DNA of 64,000 nt, from the NCBI RefSeq assembly GCF_900292015.1, contig NZ_LR130759.1, forward strand, positions 3,844,001 to 3,908,000, in the 5' to 3' direction. Both the position numbers and the translations under genes were made by a program. The stretch comes from Mycobacterium basiliense (GTDB taxonomy: Bacteria; Actinomycetota; Actinomycetes; Mycobacteriales; Mycobacteriaceae). Positions 21,976 through 31,393 of this stretch are shown piece after piece; the stretch's first letter is position 1, and the number at the start of each line of letters is the position of its first letter. The notes beneath the pieces were generated by a model. That model had not been told where the DNA came from. It worked only from the letters and a program-made list of their open reading frames with translations, and ran no database searches.

Positions 21976-23256
21976 TTATGCACTCTTGTCGCGGCGCTCC
22001 GAGCGTGACGGTTTGCGGGGCACAATCGTCGGCAACACGTTGTCCTGCACGGTCTCCTTGGTGACCACCACTTTGGCGACATCGTCGCGGCTTGGGATGT
22101 CGTACATCACCGGCAGCAGGACTTCTTCCATGATCGCTCGCAGACCGCGGGCACCGGTGCCGCGGTGGATCGCTTGGTCGGCGATCGCTTCCAGCGCGTC
22201 GTCAGTGAATTCCAGTTCCACACCGTCCATCTCGAAGAGCCGGGTGTACTGCTTGACCAACGCGTTCTTGGGTTCGGACAGGATCTTGACCAACGATTCC
22301 TTGTCCAAGTTGGTCACCGAAGCAACCACCGGCAACCGTCCGATGAATTCGGGGATCAAGCCAAACTTGATCAGATCCTCGGGCATCACCTCGGCGAAGT
22401 GATCGGTGGTGTCGATCTCGGCCTTGGAACGGACTTCGGCGCCAAAGCCCAATCCCCGTTTCCCGACGCGCTCGTAGATGATCTTTTCCAACCCGGCGAA
22501 TGCACCCGCCACGATGAAGAGCACGTTGGTGGTGTCGATCTGAATGAATTCCTGGTGCGGGTGCTTGCGGCCGCCCTGCGGGGGAACCGAAGCCTGGGTG
22601 CCTTCCAGAATCTTCAGCAGGGCCTGCTGCACACCCTCGCCCGAGACGTCGCGGGTGATCGACGGGTTTTCGCTCTTACGCGCGATCTTGTCCACCTCGT
22701 CGATGTAGATAATGCCCGTCTCGGCGCGCTTGACGTCGTAGTCGGCGGCTTGGATGAGTTTGAGCAGGATGTTTTCCACGTCCTCGCCGACGTAGCCGGC
22801 CTCGGTCAGCGCCGTCGCGTCGGCGATGGCGAACGGCACGTTGAGCATCTTGGCCAGCGTCTGAGCGAGGTAGGTCTTGCCACAACCGGTGGGTCCGAGC
22901 ATCAAGATGTTGGACTTGGTCAGCTCGACGGGCTCATACCGCGAATCCCGGCTCTTCTCACCTGCCTGGATCCGTTTGTAGTGGTTGTAGACCGCGACGG
23001 CCAGTGTTCGTTTGGCCGTGTCCTGTCCGATGACGTAGCCCTCGAGGAATTCTCGAATCTCGACCGGCTTGGGGAGTTCGTCGAGCTTCACATCGTCGGC
23101 GTCGGCGAGCTCCTCCTCGATGATCTCGTTGCACAGATCGATGCACTCATCGCAGATGTAGACACCGGGACCAGCAATGAGCTTCTTGACTTGCTTCTGG
23201 CTCTTCCCGCAGAACGAGCACTTCAGCAGGTCACCGCCGTCTCCTATGCGCGCCAT
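21976..23256 (-). CDS. clpX: ATP-dependent Clp protease ATP-binding subunit ClpX
   Basis: AAA+ unfoldase that feeds substrates to ClpP1P2. 426 residues: N-terminal zinc-binding domain with Cys13, Cys16, Cys35, Cys38; Walker A GPTGCGKT (121-128); Walker [10 protein letters not shown] (182-190); the GYVGEDVEN pore-loop region (~154); and a C-terminal small domain with TGARGLRAI sensor 2. The IGF-type ClpP-docking loop reads KRGLGFG. An MFS gene follows 9 bp downstream; clpP1P2 lie about 3 kb away. Confidence 0.97.
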   Translation of the reverse strand: MARIGDGGDLLKCSFCGKSQKQVKKLIAGPGVYICDECIDLCNEIIEEELADADDVKLDELPKPVEIREFLEGYVIGQDTAKRTLAVAVYNHYKRIQAGEKSRDSRYEPVELTKSNILMLGPTGCGKTYLAQTLAKMLNVPFAIADATALTEAGYVGEDVENILLKLIQAADYDVKRAETGIIYIDEVDKIARKSENPSITRDVSGEGVQQALLKILEGTQASVPPQGGRKHPHQEFIQIDTTNVLFIVAGAFAGLEKIIYERVGKRGLGFGAEVRSKAEIDTTDHFAEVMPEDLIKFGLIPEFIGRLPVVASVTNLDKESLVKILSEPKNALVKQYTRLFEMDGVELEFTDDALEAIADQAIHRGTGARGLRAIMEEVLLPVMYDIPSRDDVAKVVVTKETVQDNVLPTIVPRKPSRSERRDKSA

Positions 23257-23885
23257 GATGGTGAGGGCCTACTTCCTAATCGCCGTTCGTCTTACCGTGC
23301 CGCGTGTAACCCCCGACGCTACCCGCTCGCTCCGGCCCACCGCGACCGTTAGCGCCGAATAGCGTCCTTGGTATTCGCTGGGGTATTCATGCCTTTCGTC
23401 TGAATGAAACATATAGCCCGACGGCTCCCGTTACTCGCTGAGACGCGCGATCCGTATCTCTGGCGTGTCGCGGTTGTTACGCCACCGAGGCCCGTCAAGT
23501 GGCGGACCCGGGTGCCCACCAGACTCCCAGGCGACCACCCTACAGTGCCACGGTGTGATTGACCGGTGATTCACGCCGATCGAACTTGTCGGCGTCGACG
23601 CCAGCATTCGGGCACTAAACGAAACCGGCCATATTCAATCCTGAGCACCGTCCCCACAGCCACATAACCATGCCGAAGCCGGCAATCACCAAGCTGCGCA
23701 AAATGCATTTATCGCCGTATCTATTTCCCTAGGGTTGCTTTTGTGAGAGCGAGGCTGGGCATCGTGCGGATCAGCAACGCCGGGGGCGGATCAGCAACAC
23801 CGGGGCCCACCACCGCCGCTGTGCAGCGCTGCACACCTCACCGCAAGGCAGCTATCCGTCTCCAATGCGCAGATCAAGGCGGGCG
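23257..23885. other. Divergent intergenic region between clpX and the drug exporter
   Basis: About 630 bp with no supportable gene. In M. tuberculosis this interval holds mmuM (homocysteine methyltransferase); no trace of that protein is readable in any frame here. It should contain the divergent clpX and exporter promoters and includes a 20-bp direct repeat at 23766. Confidence 0.6.
23766..23805. repeat. 20-bp tandem direct repeat upstream of jefA
   Basis: Two adjacent copies of gcggatcagcaac(g/a)ccgggg with one mismatch, 80-120 bp before the exporter start. Possible regulator half-sites or a simple duplication. Confidence 0.7.
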
Positions 23886-25571
23886 ATGACTAACGACGGC
23901 ATGATCAGCGGCCAGCCGGACAAGTCGGGCGGGGCCGGTGTACCCGACCTCAACGACGCGGATGCCCGTGCCCCGAGCCCCGTCCAACAGCCGGTGACTG
24001 CCGGGTTCGACGAACCCGCGGTGGCACCCGATTCCCACCCGACCATGACCCCTCGCCAGCGGCTGACCGTGGCGGGAACCGGCCTGGGCATCTTCATGGT
24101 GTTCGTGGACGTCAACATCGTCAACGTCGCGCTGCCCAGCATCCAACGGGTCTTTCACACGGGCGAGCAGGGCCTTCAGTGGGCGGTCGCCGGCTACAGC
24201 CTGGGCATGGCCGCCATGCTGATGAGCTGCGCCTTGCTGGGTGATCGTTATGGGCGCAAGCGCGGCTTTTTCCTCGGGCTGGGCCTGTTCGTCGCAAGCT
24301 CGGTGGTCTGCGCGATGCCGATCAACCTCGAACTCTTCACGGCCGCCCGCATGGTCCAGGGCGTTGGGGCCTCGTTCATTTCGGTGTTGTCCCTTGCCCT
24401 GCTCAGCCACGCCTTTCCCGATCCGCGCGCAAAAGCGCGCGCAATTGCCGACTGGATGGCCATCGGCATGGTCGGGGCGGCGACGGCCCCAGCGCTGGGT
24501 GGGCTGATGGTCGAAACCTTCGGTTGGCGCAGCGTGTTCTTGGTGAACATTCCGCTGGGAGCGATCGTGTGGGTACTGACGCTGGTGGGCATCGATGAGT
24601 CGCAGGACCCGGACCCGACCGCGCTGGACTGGGTGGGCCAGCTGACCTTCATACCCGCGATAGCCGTGATGGCATACACGATCATCGAGGCGCCGCGTTT
24701 TCATCGGGAATCGGCGGTTTTCGCTACGTCGCTGCTGTTGATAGCGGTGATGCTGTTGGGCGCTTTTGTGCTCCACGAACGCCGCACCGCGTTCCCGTTG
24801 ATCGATCTTCGGCTATTTGCCGAGCCGGTGTACCGAGCGGTGCTGATTGTCTACTTCGTGGTGATGTCCTGCTTTTTCGGGACTTTGATGGTGATCACGC
24901 AGTACTTCCAGAATGTGCGTAGCTTGTCTCCGCTGCATGCGGGACTGATGATGCTGCCCGTCCCGGCGGGGTTCGGGTTGGCGAGTCTGCTAGCCGGTGC
25001 GGCGGTCAACAAGTGGGGCGCCCGGCGCACGGTGCTGACGTGTCTGTTGGCGATGGTCATCGGGTTGGCGCTGTTTATGGCCGCGATGGGCCATGCGCTG
25101 CCCGTCGCCATTGGTGGGCTGATGATTTTTGGTGCCGGCGGAGGCGGCAGCGTCACGCCGCTGTTGCACCTTGGGATGACGAAGGTTGATGACCACCGGG
25201 CCGGCATGGCGGCGGGTCTGCTGAATCTGCAGCGGTCGATGGGCGGAATTTTTGGGGTGGCCTTTCTCGGTTCCATCCTCGCCGCGTGGTTGGGTGCCAC
25301 GCTGCCGGACAGCATGGCCGACGATGTCCCCGACCCGGTAGTCCGGGAGATTGTGGTCAACACCATCGTGGATAGCGCCAATCCGCATGCGCACGCAGCA
25401 TTCATCGGGCCACGGCATCGCATCACGTCGGCGCAGGAGACAGAGATCGTCAGCGCCGCCGACAGGGACTTCATGCAGGGCATCCGGCTGGCCTTGGGGT
25501 GCGCCTCGGCATTGCTGGCGGCCGGGTGGGTGCTGGGATTTCGGCGGTTTCCTCGCCCCGACCCCGATTAG
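23886..25571 (+). CDS. jefA: DHA2-type MFS drug exporter, JefA-like
   Basis: Proton-driven efflux pump of the 14-TM DHA2 family. About 561 residues: a ~55-residue hydrophilic N-terminus, then GLGIFMVFVDVNIVNVALPSI (TM1, the DHA2 motif D1), LLGDRYGRKRGFFLG (loop 2-3) and VQGVGASFISVLSLALL. By position next to clpX and clpP2 it is the Rv2459/JefA orthologue, linked to isoniazid/ethambutol efflux in M. tuberculosis. AAGG 6 nt before the ATG at 23886 favours this start over an ATG 21 bp upstream (23865). It converges with clpP2 27 bp apart. Confidence 0.85.
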   Translation: MTNDGMISGQPDKSGGAGVPDLNDADARAPSPVQQPVTAGFDEPAVAPDSHPTMTPRQRLTVAGTGLGIFMVFVDVNIVNVALPSIQRVFHTGEQGLQWAVAGYSLGMAAMLMSCALLGDRYGRKRGFFLGLGLFVASSVVCAMPINLELFTAARMVQGVGASFISVLSLALLSHAFPDPRAKARAIADWMAIGMVGAATAPALGGLMVETFGWRSVFLVNIPLGAIVWVLTLVGIDESQDPDPTALDWVGQLTFIPAIAVMAYTIIEAPRFHRESAVFATSLLLIAVMLLGAFVLHERRTAFPLIDLRLFAEPVYRAVLIVYFVVMSCFFGTLMVITQYFQNVRSLSPLHAGLMMLPVPAGFGLASLLAGAAVNKWGARRTVLTCLLAMVIGLALFMAAMGHALPVAIGGLMIFGAGGGGSVTPLLHLGMTKVDDHRAGMAAGLLNLQRSMGGIFGVAFLGSILAAWLGATLPDSMADDVPDPVVREIVVNTIVDSANPHAHAAFIGPRHRITSAQETEIVSAADRDFMQGIRLALGCASALLAAGWVLGFRRFPRPDPD

Positions 25572-25598
25572 CCGCGTTGGTCGCACCACCGCCGGGGC

Positions 25599-26234
25599 TC
25601 ACACCTTTTGCGCGGACAGCTTCCGATACTCGAGCACGGTGTCGATGATGCCGTAGTCCTTGGCCTCTTCCGCGGTCAAGATCTTGTCCCGGTCGGTGTC
25701 CTTGCGGATGACCTCGGCGTCCTTGCCGGTGTGGCGGGCCAGCGTGGTTTCCATCAGGGTACGCATCCGCTCGATCTCGGCCGCCTGGATTTCCAGATCG
25801 GAGAACTGACCCTGGATCACGCCCGACAATGACGGCTGATGGATCAGCACCCGCGCATTGGGTAGCGCCATCCGCTTGCCCGGCGTTCCCGCAGCCAACA
25901 AGACCGCCGCCGCCGAGGCCGCCTGCCCCAAGCACACCGTCTGGATGTCGGCACGTACATACTGCATGGTGTCGTAGATCGCCATCAGCGAGGTGAAGCC
26001 GCCGCCCGGCGAGTTGATGTACATCGTGATGTCGCGGTCGGGATCCAACGACTCCAGCACCAGCAGCTGCGCCATGATGTCGTTCGCGGATGCGTCGTCG
26101 ACTTGGACGCCGAGGAAGATGATGCGTTCCTCGAACAGCTTGTTGTAGGGGTTGGACTCCTTGACACCGAAGCTCGAGTGCTCGATGAACGACGGCAGGA
26201 TGTACCGCGCCTGAGGCTGGATCTGTGGATTCAT
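25599..26234 (-). CDS. clpP2: ATP-dependent Clp protease proteolytic subunit 2
   Basis: Serine protease subunit of the mixed ClpP1P2 tetradecamer; ClpP2 is the ring that docks ClpX/ClpC. 211 residues with catalytic Ser107 (GQAASAAA), His132 ([10 protein letters not shown]) and the usual Asp in the C-terminal third ([18 protein letters not shown] region). ATG overlaps the clpP1 TAA by 1 bp (TAATG), ensuring coupled, stoichiometric synthesis. Both are essential in mycobacteria (family knowledge). Confidence 0.97.
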   Translation of the reverse strand: MNPQIQPQARYILPSFIEHSSFGVKESNPYNKLFEERIIFLGVQVDDASANDIMAQLLVLESLDPDRDITMYINSPGGGFTSLMAIYDTMQYVRADIQTVCLGQAASAAAVLLAAGTPGKRMALPNARVLIHQPSLSGVIQGQFSDLEIQAAEIERMRTLMETTLARHTGKDAEVIRKDTDRDKILTAEEAKDYGIIDTVLEYRKLSAQKV

Positions 26235-26824
26235 TACGCTTCTCCGTTGACGTGGGCGCGGGTGATGATGTGGTCGACGAAACCGTATTCCAGGGCTTCC
26301 TGCGCGGTGAACCAGCGGTCGCGATCCGAATCCGCCTCAATACGCTCGATCGGCTGGCCGGTGAACTCGGCGTTGAGCCGGAACATCTCCTTCTTGATGA
26401 CCGCGAACTGCTCGGCCTGGATGGCGATGTCGGCCGCGCTGCCGGTCACGCCGCCCAGTGGTTGGTGCATCAGAATGCGGGCGTGCGGCAAGGCGTAGCG
26501 CTTACCCTTGGTACCCGCCGCCAGCAAGAATTCGCCCATCGAGGCGGCCATCCCCATCGCGTAGGTGGCGATGTCACACGGCGCCAACACCATGGTGTCG
26601 TAGATCGCCATCCCGGCACTGATCGATCCGCCCGGGGAGTTGATGTAGAGCGAGATGTCTTTGCCGGCGTCTTCGGCGGCGAGCAGCAGAATCTGCGCGC
26701 ACAACCGGTTGGCGATCTCGTCGTTCACCTCCGAACCAAGGAAAATGATGCGCTCGGACAGCAAGCGCTCATAGACCGAGTCCGTGAGATTGAGACCCTG
26801 CGAATTCGAACGCATGTCAGTCAC
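26234..26824 (-). CDS. clpP1: ATP-dependent Clp protease proteolytic subunit 1
   Basis: Partner ring of ClpP2. 196 residues from a GTG at 26824: [13 protein letters not shown]..., with catalytic Ser95 (GMAASMGEF), His120 (LMHQPLGG) and the DRDRWF segment carrying the Asp. The start is chosen because the protein then aligns with known ClpP1; an in-frame GTG at 26866 would add 14 residues without a ribosome-binding site. A ClgR-like box lies ~95 bp upstream. The maturation of ClpP1 by removal of the N-terminus makes the exact start less important. Confidence 0.95.
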   Translation of the reverse strand: MTDMRSNSQGLNLTDSVYERLLSERIIFLGSEVNDEIANRLCAQILLLAAEDAGKDISLYINSPGGSISAGMAIYDTMVLAPCDIATYAMGMAASMGEFLLAAGTKGKRYALPHARILMHQPLGGVTGSAADIAIQAEQFAVIKKEMFRLNAEFTGQPIERIEADSDRDRWFTAQEALEYGFVDHIITRAHVNGEA

Positions 26825-26918
26825 GACTGGGTTACCTGCTTTCTCGTGTTCCGTATGCACCGACACTAACCAACGGCACCCCGTGTTTGGCGGCCACGCG
26901 CCCCCAGAAGTGGCCGCG

Positions 26919-26933
26919 TTCGCTCACAGCGTC
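26919..26933 (-). promoter_or_regulatory. ClgR-like box upstream of clpP1
   Basis: TTCGCTCACAGCGTC contains CGCT-N-A-N-A-GCG, matching the core CGCYNANRGCG reported for actinobacterial ClgR. ClgR activates clpP1P2 in mycobacteria, and the site sits ~95 bp before the clpP1 GTG in the tig-clpP1 gap, so activation of this operon is a reasonable inference. Confidence 0.55.
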
Positions 26934-26985
26934 ATGCCTTCGGCCTTGGTCGGCCCCTTCCCTCGTTGGTCGGTGGTATCTGTCG

Positions 26986-28422
26986 TCACTCGGCCACGTC
27001 GGCGCTATCGGCGTCCCCGGCGTCCCCCCCGGCGTTGCTGGCTGCGTCCCCGGTGTCCTCCGGGGTGTCCTTGTCCAGCAAGTCGGTCACGTCATTCTCG
27101 ACTGGCTTGCCGAAGAACTCACTGGTGTCGATCGTGTTGCCCGCGGTGTCGGTCACCGTCGCGGCCTGGGCAACCGCCCGTACCGCCAACTCGCGCCGAA
27201 CGTCGGCAAACATCGACGGCAGCTGGTTGTTCTCCTGCAGGTAGGCAAATAGCTGCTGCGGCTCGATGCCGTACTGGCGAGAGGTCGCGACCAGCCGTTC
27301 GGTCAGGTCCTCCTGACCAACCTGGACTTTGAGATCGTTTGCCAAAGCATCCAACAGCAATTGGCGCTTGACGTCCTTTTCCGATGCGGTGCGGGCCTCG
27401 GCGTCAAACGCCGCGCGGGACGAACCTTGCTCGGAGAGCAGTTCGTTGAACCTGGCTTCATCATGGTCGATGCCGCGCAGCGCGCTGTGTATGACGCTGT
27501 CGTATTGGGCCTGTACATAGGACTCCGGCAACGGCACCTCGACCTGCTCGAGCAGAGCGTCGATGGTGGCATTGCGAATCTGTTCCGCCTGCTGGGCTCG
27601 CTTGGTTTGACCGACCTGTTCGCGCAGGTTCGCCCGCAGCTCATCGATCGTGTCGAACTCACTGGCCAACTGCGCGAACTCGTCGTCGGGCTCGGGTAGC
27701 TCGCGCTCCTTGATGGATCGGACGGTGACGGTGACCTGAGCATCCTTGCCCGCGTGTTCGCCAGCAGCCAGTTGAGCGGTAAATTCCCGGGACTCATCGG
27801 CGGACAACCCGACCAGCGCATCGTCGAGGCCGGCGATGAGCCGGCCGGAACCCACCTCGTGCGACAGCCCTTCGGCGGCGGCATTGGGCACGTCCTCACC
27901 ATCGACGGTGGCGGACAGATCGATGGAGACGAAGTCGCCGACCGCCACCGGGCGATCTACGCCGGTCAGGGTGCCGAACCTGGCGCGCAACGATTCCAGT
28001 TCGGCATCCACCTCTTCGTCGGTCACCTCGACCGGGTCGACCGAGACCGCCAGCGAACCCAGATCCGGCAGCTCGATCTTCGGGCGGACGTCAACTTCCG
28101 CGGTGAAGGCGAGATCTTGGCCGTACTCCTTGTGGGTCACCTCGATGTCCGGGCGGCCCAGCGGTTCAATCTCCGACTCGGCGAGCGCTTGGCCGTACCG
28201 GGTGGGCAATGCGTCGTTGACGATCTGATCGAGCATCGCCTCCCGGCTGAAGCGCGCCTCGAGCAGCTTGACCGGCGCCTTTCCGGGCCGGAAGCCGGGT
28301 AGCCGCACCTGTTTGGCCAGCTCCTTGTAGGCCCGCTGGAAATCCGGCTCGAGTTCGGCGAAAGGCACCTCCACCTTGATGCGAACCCGGGTGGGGCTCA
28401 ACTGCTCGACGCTGCTCTTCAC
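26986..28422 (-). CDS. tig: Trigger factor
   Basis: Ribosome-bound chaperone and peptidyl-prolyl isomerase meeting nascent chains at the exit tunnel. 478 residues: ribosome-binding N-domain with GFRPGKAP (the GFRxGKxP signature, ~43-50), FKBP-type PPIase domain (~160-245, [19 protein letters not shown]), a helical C-domain (~250-430), and an acidic, Asp/Ala/Gly tail typical of mycobacterial Tig. GTG start at 28422 with AAGGAG 7 nt upstream. Sits just upstream of clpP1P2, a common bacterial tig-clpP-clpX quality-control arrangement. Confidence 0.96.
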   Translation of the reverse strand: MKSSVEQLSPTRVRIKVEVPFAELEPDFQRAYKELAKQVRLPGFRPGKAPVKLLEARFSREAMLDQIVNDALPTRYGQALAESEIEPLGRPDIEVTHKEYGQDLAFTAEVDVRPKIELPDLGSLAVSVDPVEVTDEEVDAELESLRARFGTLTGVDRPVAVGDFVSIDLSATVDGEDVPNAAAEGLSHEVGSGRLIAGLDDALVGLSADESREFTAQLAAGEHAGKDAQVTVTVRSIKERELPEPDDEFAQLASEFDTIDELRANLREQVGQTKRAQQAEQIRNATIDALLEQVEVPLPESYVQAQYDSVIHSALRGIDHDEARFNELLSEQGSSRAAFDAEARTASEKDVKRQLLLDALANDLKVQVGQEDLTERLVATSRQYGIEPQQLFAYLQENNQLPSMFADVRRELAVRAVAQAATVTDTAGNTIDTSEFFGKPVENDVTDLLDKDTPEDTGDAASNAGGDAGDADSADVAE

Positions 28423-28461
28423 GGATGTGCTCCTTGGTGGTCGTTAGTGACGGTCGGCTGG

Positions 28462-28535
28462 TCGGGGTGACAGGATTTGAACCTGCGGCCTTCCGCTCCC
28501 AAAGCGGATGCGCTACCAAGCTGCGCTACACCCCG
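28462..28535 (-). tRNA. tRNA-Pro (anticodon TGG)
   Basis: On the minus strand CGGGGTG pairs with CACCCCG as a 7-bp acceptor stem, D-arm AGCGCAGCTTGGTAGCGC, anticodon loop CTTTGGGAG with TGG, T-arm GCAGGTTCAAATCCTGT and discriminator A; 74 nt, CCA not encoded. Located just upstream of tig. Confidence 0.95.
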
Positions 28536-28655
28536 CGGTGACCTCGCGATCCTACGGCCCGACGGCGGCGGCTCCACAGCGACCTCGCACTGCGACGCAC
28601 TGCGACCGGGCCGGTCACGTAACTGCGTCGATTAGATTTGATCTTGGCTACCACG

Positions 28656-28661
28656 TAAAGT
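28656..28661 (+). promoter_or_regulatory. Possible -10 element for tRNA-Gly
   Basis: TAAAGT lies 20 bp before the tRNA-Gly 5' end, a suitable place for a -10 box; no convincing -35 was found, so this is tentative. Confidence 0.3.
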
Positions 28662-28680
28662 CTCGCTCGACTTAACGCAT

Positions 28681-28751
28681 GCGGGCGTAGCTCAATGGTA
28701 GAGCCCTAGTCTTCCAAACTAGCTACGCGGGTTCGATTCCCGTCGCCCGCT
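28681..28751 (+). tRNA. tRNA-Gly (anticodon TCC)
   Basis: GCGGGCG pairs with CGCCCGC, D-arm GCTCAATGGTAGAGC, anticodon stem TAGT/ACTA around CTTCCAA (anticodon TCC), T-arm CGCGGGTTCGATTCCCGTCG, discriminator T; 71 nt. Divergent from tRNA-Pro and 20 bp before lipP. Confidence 0.96.
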
Positions 28752-28771
28752 CTGATCCATAGAAAGGCGAC

Positions 28772-29959
28772 ATGCGCGACGTCGCGATATACGGCTCATG
28801 CGCGCCCGCCTTCGGCAAAGTGCACGAGGCCTTCCAACGCAACTTTTCCCAGTTCAACGAAGTCGGCGCCGCTGTCGCCGTGTGGGTTGACGGCGATCTC
28901 GTGGTCAACCTGTGGGGAGGTTCGGCGGACGCCGCTGGTATTCGGCCGTGGCAGCAGGACACCCTGTGCACCGTGTTGTCGGGCACCAAGGGGCTGACGG
29001 CCACCTGCATCCACCAGCTCGCAGATCGCGGTGAGCTCGATCTACAGGCGCCGGTGGCCCGCTATTGGCCCGAGTTCGCGCAGGCGGGCAAGGACGCCAT
29101 CACGCTGGCAATGGTGCTGAGCCACCGGTCCGGTGTCATCGGGCCGAACCGGCGATTGAGCTGGCAGCAAGTCACCGACTGGGACTTCGTGTGCGACCAA
29201 CTGGCCGTTGCCGAACCGCGGTGGGAACCGGGTACCGCCCAGGGCTACCACATGACAACCTTCGGCTTCATTCTCGGCGAAGTGTTCCGTCGTGTGACAA
29301 ATCGCACGGTCGGGCAATACCTGAGGACCGAGATCGCCGAGCCGATCGGGGCCGACGTGCACATCGGCACCCCCCCGTTCGAGCAGCACCGCTGCGCCGA
29401 TCGAGTGAACAAACCACACGCCCGAGATCTGCTGGCCGACGTGCAGGCTCCGACCGATCCGACCAGCCTCGAGGAACACCCCAAGGCCGGACTGTCGATC
29501 TCGATGGGCTTTGCGCCCGACGACGAACTCGGCTCCAACGACCTCCAGTTGTGGCGCCAGCTGGAGTTCCCCGGTACCAATGGCCAAGTGTCAGCGCTGG
29601 GACTGGCGACCTTCTATAACGCCCTGGCGCAGGAAAAACTGCTCAGCCGCGAGCACATGGATTTGGTCCGGGTATCGCAAGGCGGCTTCGACACCGACCT
29701 CGTGCTCGGGCCACGGGTTGCCGATCACGGCTGGGGATTGGGCTACATGCTCAACCAGCGCGGGATCAACGGACCCAACCGGCAGATCTTCGGCCACGGC
29801 GGGCTGGGCGGCTCATTCGGGTTCGTCGATTTGGAACACCGCATCGGCTACGCCTACGTGATGAACCGCTTCGACGCCAGCAAAGCCAACGCTGACCCGC
29901 GTAGTATCGCGTTGAGTAGCGAAGTCTATGCAGTGCTCGGCGTTACCGCGGACCGCTGA
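28772..29959 (+). CDS. lipP: Esterase/beta-lactamase-family hydrolase LipP
   Basis: Serine hydrolase of the class-C beta-lactamase/esterase VIII fold. 395 residues with the nucleophile motif SGTK (Ser70, Lys73 as SxxK) in CTVLSGTKGLT, a Tyr motif in GTAQGYHMTTFG (~153-156) and FGHGGLGGSFGF (~336) as the third motif. No signal peptide, so cytoplasmic ester hydrolysis is likely; substrates are unknown. ATG at 28772 is preceded by GAAAGGCGAC. Ends at a perfect hairpin that also faces the convergent Gly/Pro-rich gene. Confidence 0.9.
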   Translation: MRDVAIYGSCAPAFGKVHEAFQRNFSQFNEVGAAVAVWVDGDLVVNLWGGSADAAGIRPWQQDTLCTVLSGTKGLTATCIHQLADRGELDLQAPVARYWPEFAQAGKDAITLAMVLSHRSGVIGPNRRLSWQQVTDWDFVCDQLAVAEPRWEPGTAQGYHMTTFGFILGEVFRRVTNRTVGQYLRTEIAEPIGADVHIGTPPFEQHRCADRVNKPHARDLLADVQAPTDPTSLEEHPKAGLSISMGFAPDDELGSNDLQLWRQLEFPGTNGQVSALGLATFYNALAQEKLLSREHMDLVRVSQGGFDTDLVLGPRVADHGWGLGYMLNQRGINGPNRQIFGHGGLGGSFGFVDLEHRIGYAYVMNRFDASKANADPRSIALSSEVYAVLGVTADR

Positions 29960-29981
29960 ACGGCGAATTCGGCTGCAGCAA

Positions 29982-30008
29982 ACCGTGTCGTGCGGGAAAC
30001 GACACGGT
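29982..30008. terminator. Bidirectional hairpin between lipP and the Gly/Pro-rich gene
   Basis: ACCGTGTCGT and ACGACACGGT form a perfect 10-bp stem with a 7-nt GCGGGAA loop, 22 bp past the lipP stop and 20 bp past the stop of the facing gene. There is no U-run on either strand, as is common for mycobacterial terminators. Position between convergent stops supports termination both ways. Confidence 0.75.
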
Positions 30009-30028
30009 GTCCCGCGCCGGCCGTGGGC

Positions 30029-30415
30029 CTATCGGGGCCCACCCGGACCGCCCAGCGGTCCACCAGGCCCACCCGGGCCGCCCTGCGGTCCACCAGGCCC
30101 ACCCGGGCCGCCCTGCGGTCCACCAGGCCCACCCGGGCCGCCCTGCGGTCCACCAGGCCCGCCCCCCGGTCCCACCGGTCCCGCCGGTCCACCTGGTCCC
30201 CCAGGGCCGCCGGGCGCCGGCCCGTTACCGTGGCAATGCCCCAGGTCCCAGTTGTCACCCCAGCCCGGGTCCCAGAAATCGCCCGGACACCATTGCGGGA
30301 AGGGTGCAGGTTGCGCCTGAGCGTCCGTTGCGGCGCCCAGACCGGCAAGCCCCAAGCCCACGATCATTGCGAAACCCGTTGCGGCCAAACGTGCTGAAGT
30401 TCTTGTTGAGTTCAT
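30029..30415 (-). CDS. Secreted Gly/Pro-rich repeat protein
   Basis: 128 residues. The signal peptide ends near ATDAQA (29-34). The mature protein has a Trp-rich head with two Cys (PQWCPGDFWDPGWG ... DLGHCHGNG) and then a collagen-like run of GGP, GPQ and GPV triplets to the end, partly encoded by 30-bp tandem repeats. The Trp/Cys head plus low-complexity tail is seen in small exported mycobacterial proteins of unknown function. ATG at 30415 starts the signal peptide; the upstream in-frame region lacks one. Ends at the shared hairpin. Confidence 0.75.
   Translation of the reverse strand: MNSTRTSARLAATGFAMIVGLGLAGLGAATDAQAQPAPFPQWCPGDFWDPGWGDNWDLGHCHGNGPAPGGPGGPGGPAGPVGPGGGPGGPQGGPGGPGGPQGGPGGPGGPQGGPGGPGGPLGGPGGPR
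30061..30150 (-). repeat. 30-bp minisatellite (three exact copies)
   Basis: Three identical head-to-tail 30-bp units (30061-30090, 30091-30120, 30121-30150), each coding ten residues of the GGPQGGPGGP type, with partly degenerate units on both sides. The length is a multiple of three, so copy-number change keeps the frame. Confidence 0.9.
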
Positions 30416-30572
30416 AGCCACCAGAACTACCCCGAAAACCTGTACTGAATCTGAAGCGACAGCGCACAACTAGCTGGCAACGCCAGTTCGTCGCCAATGG
30501 GCCCCAGCGGACCCGCACCGGCGAGTACTTTCGCGGCGTCCGCTCACTGGGACACCCCACTCGCCTCCGCCG

Positions 30573-31373
30573 TCACGTCTGACAGGACGGACACCAAAAT
30601 ACGTTCCGGCCATCAAGCACTGCGGTACGGATCGTCGTCCCGCACACGCGGCACGGGTCACCGGCGCGCCGATAGACGTAGGTACGAGGCCGCCCCGGGG
30701 CATAGGACGGCAGGCCGTGGTCATGTTCGGGATGGACCACAACGATTTTGCCGCGGCGCAAACCGACTTTCATCAGCGCCACCAGATCGGCCCAAGCCGC
30801 GACGAACTCCGCCTCACTGATCCGCTGTCCGGCCCGATACGGGTCGAGGCGATGTCGAAACAGGAGCTCGCTGCGGTAGACATTGCCGACCCCCGCGATC
30901 ACCGTCTGATCCATAAGTAGCGCACCGATAGGCCTGCGGGATTTGGCGATTCGGGCCCACGCCCACGACGGGTCGGCATCGCGGCGCAACGGGTCTGGTC
31001 CCAATCGGGCCAGTACATCGGCGACCCGGGACTCATCGATTACCTCGCACACCGTGGGTCCACGCAGGTCGGTACCGTAATCTGCGCCGACCATGCGCAT
31101 TCGCACCTGCCCGGTCGGCTCCGGGAGGGGTTCGGCCACGCAGCGTTCCCATTCGGTAAACACCCCGTAGAGCCCGAGATGCACATGGACTATCCCACCG
31201 CGGTCGTAGTGGTGGAACAGATGCTTACCCCAGGCGCTGGTACGTCGCAGCACATTGCCATCCACCGCGGCACCGGCGAATTTGCCCTGCGGGCTAGATA
31301 CCGCCACCGGCGCACCGGCGAAACGACGCTGATGCAGCCGGGCCAGCCGATGCAGGGTATGCCCTTCGGGCAC
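30573..31373 (-). CDS. nei: Endonuclease VIII-type DNA glycosylase (Nei/Fpg family)
   Basis: Excises oxidised pyrimidines and cuts the abasic site. 266 residues beginning PEGHTLHRLA, where Pro2 is the catalytic nucleophile and Glu3 the acid. The helix-two-turn-helix contains MDQTVIAGVGNVYRSELLFR (~172-191), and a C-terminal zinc finger (CRVCG ... WCPSC, ~242-265) binds the opposite strand. GTG start at 31373 with GAGGA 6 nt upstream. Lies 20 bp after rpiB and likely in its transcript. Confidence 0.93.
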   Translation of the reverse strand: MPEGHTLHRLARLHQRRFAGAPVAVSSPQGKFAGAAVDGNVLRRTSAWGKHLFHHYDRGGIVHVHLGLYGVFTEWERCVAEPLPEPTGQVRMRMVGADYGTDLRGPTVCEVIDESRVADVLARLGPDPLRRDADPSWAWARIAKSRRPIGALLMDQTVIAGVGNVYRSELLFRHRLDPYRAGQRISEAEFVAAWADLVALMKVGLRRGKIVVVHPEHDHGLPSYAPGRPRTYVYRRAGDPCRVCGTTIRTAVLDGRNVFWCPSCQT

Positions 31374-31393
31374 GAGTAGTCCTCGTCGCGTTC

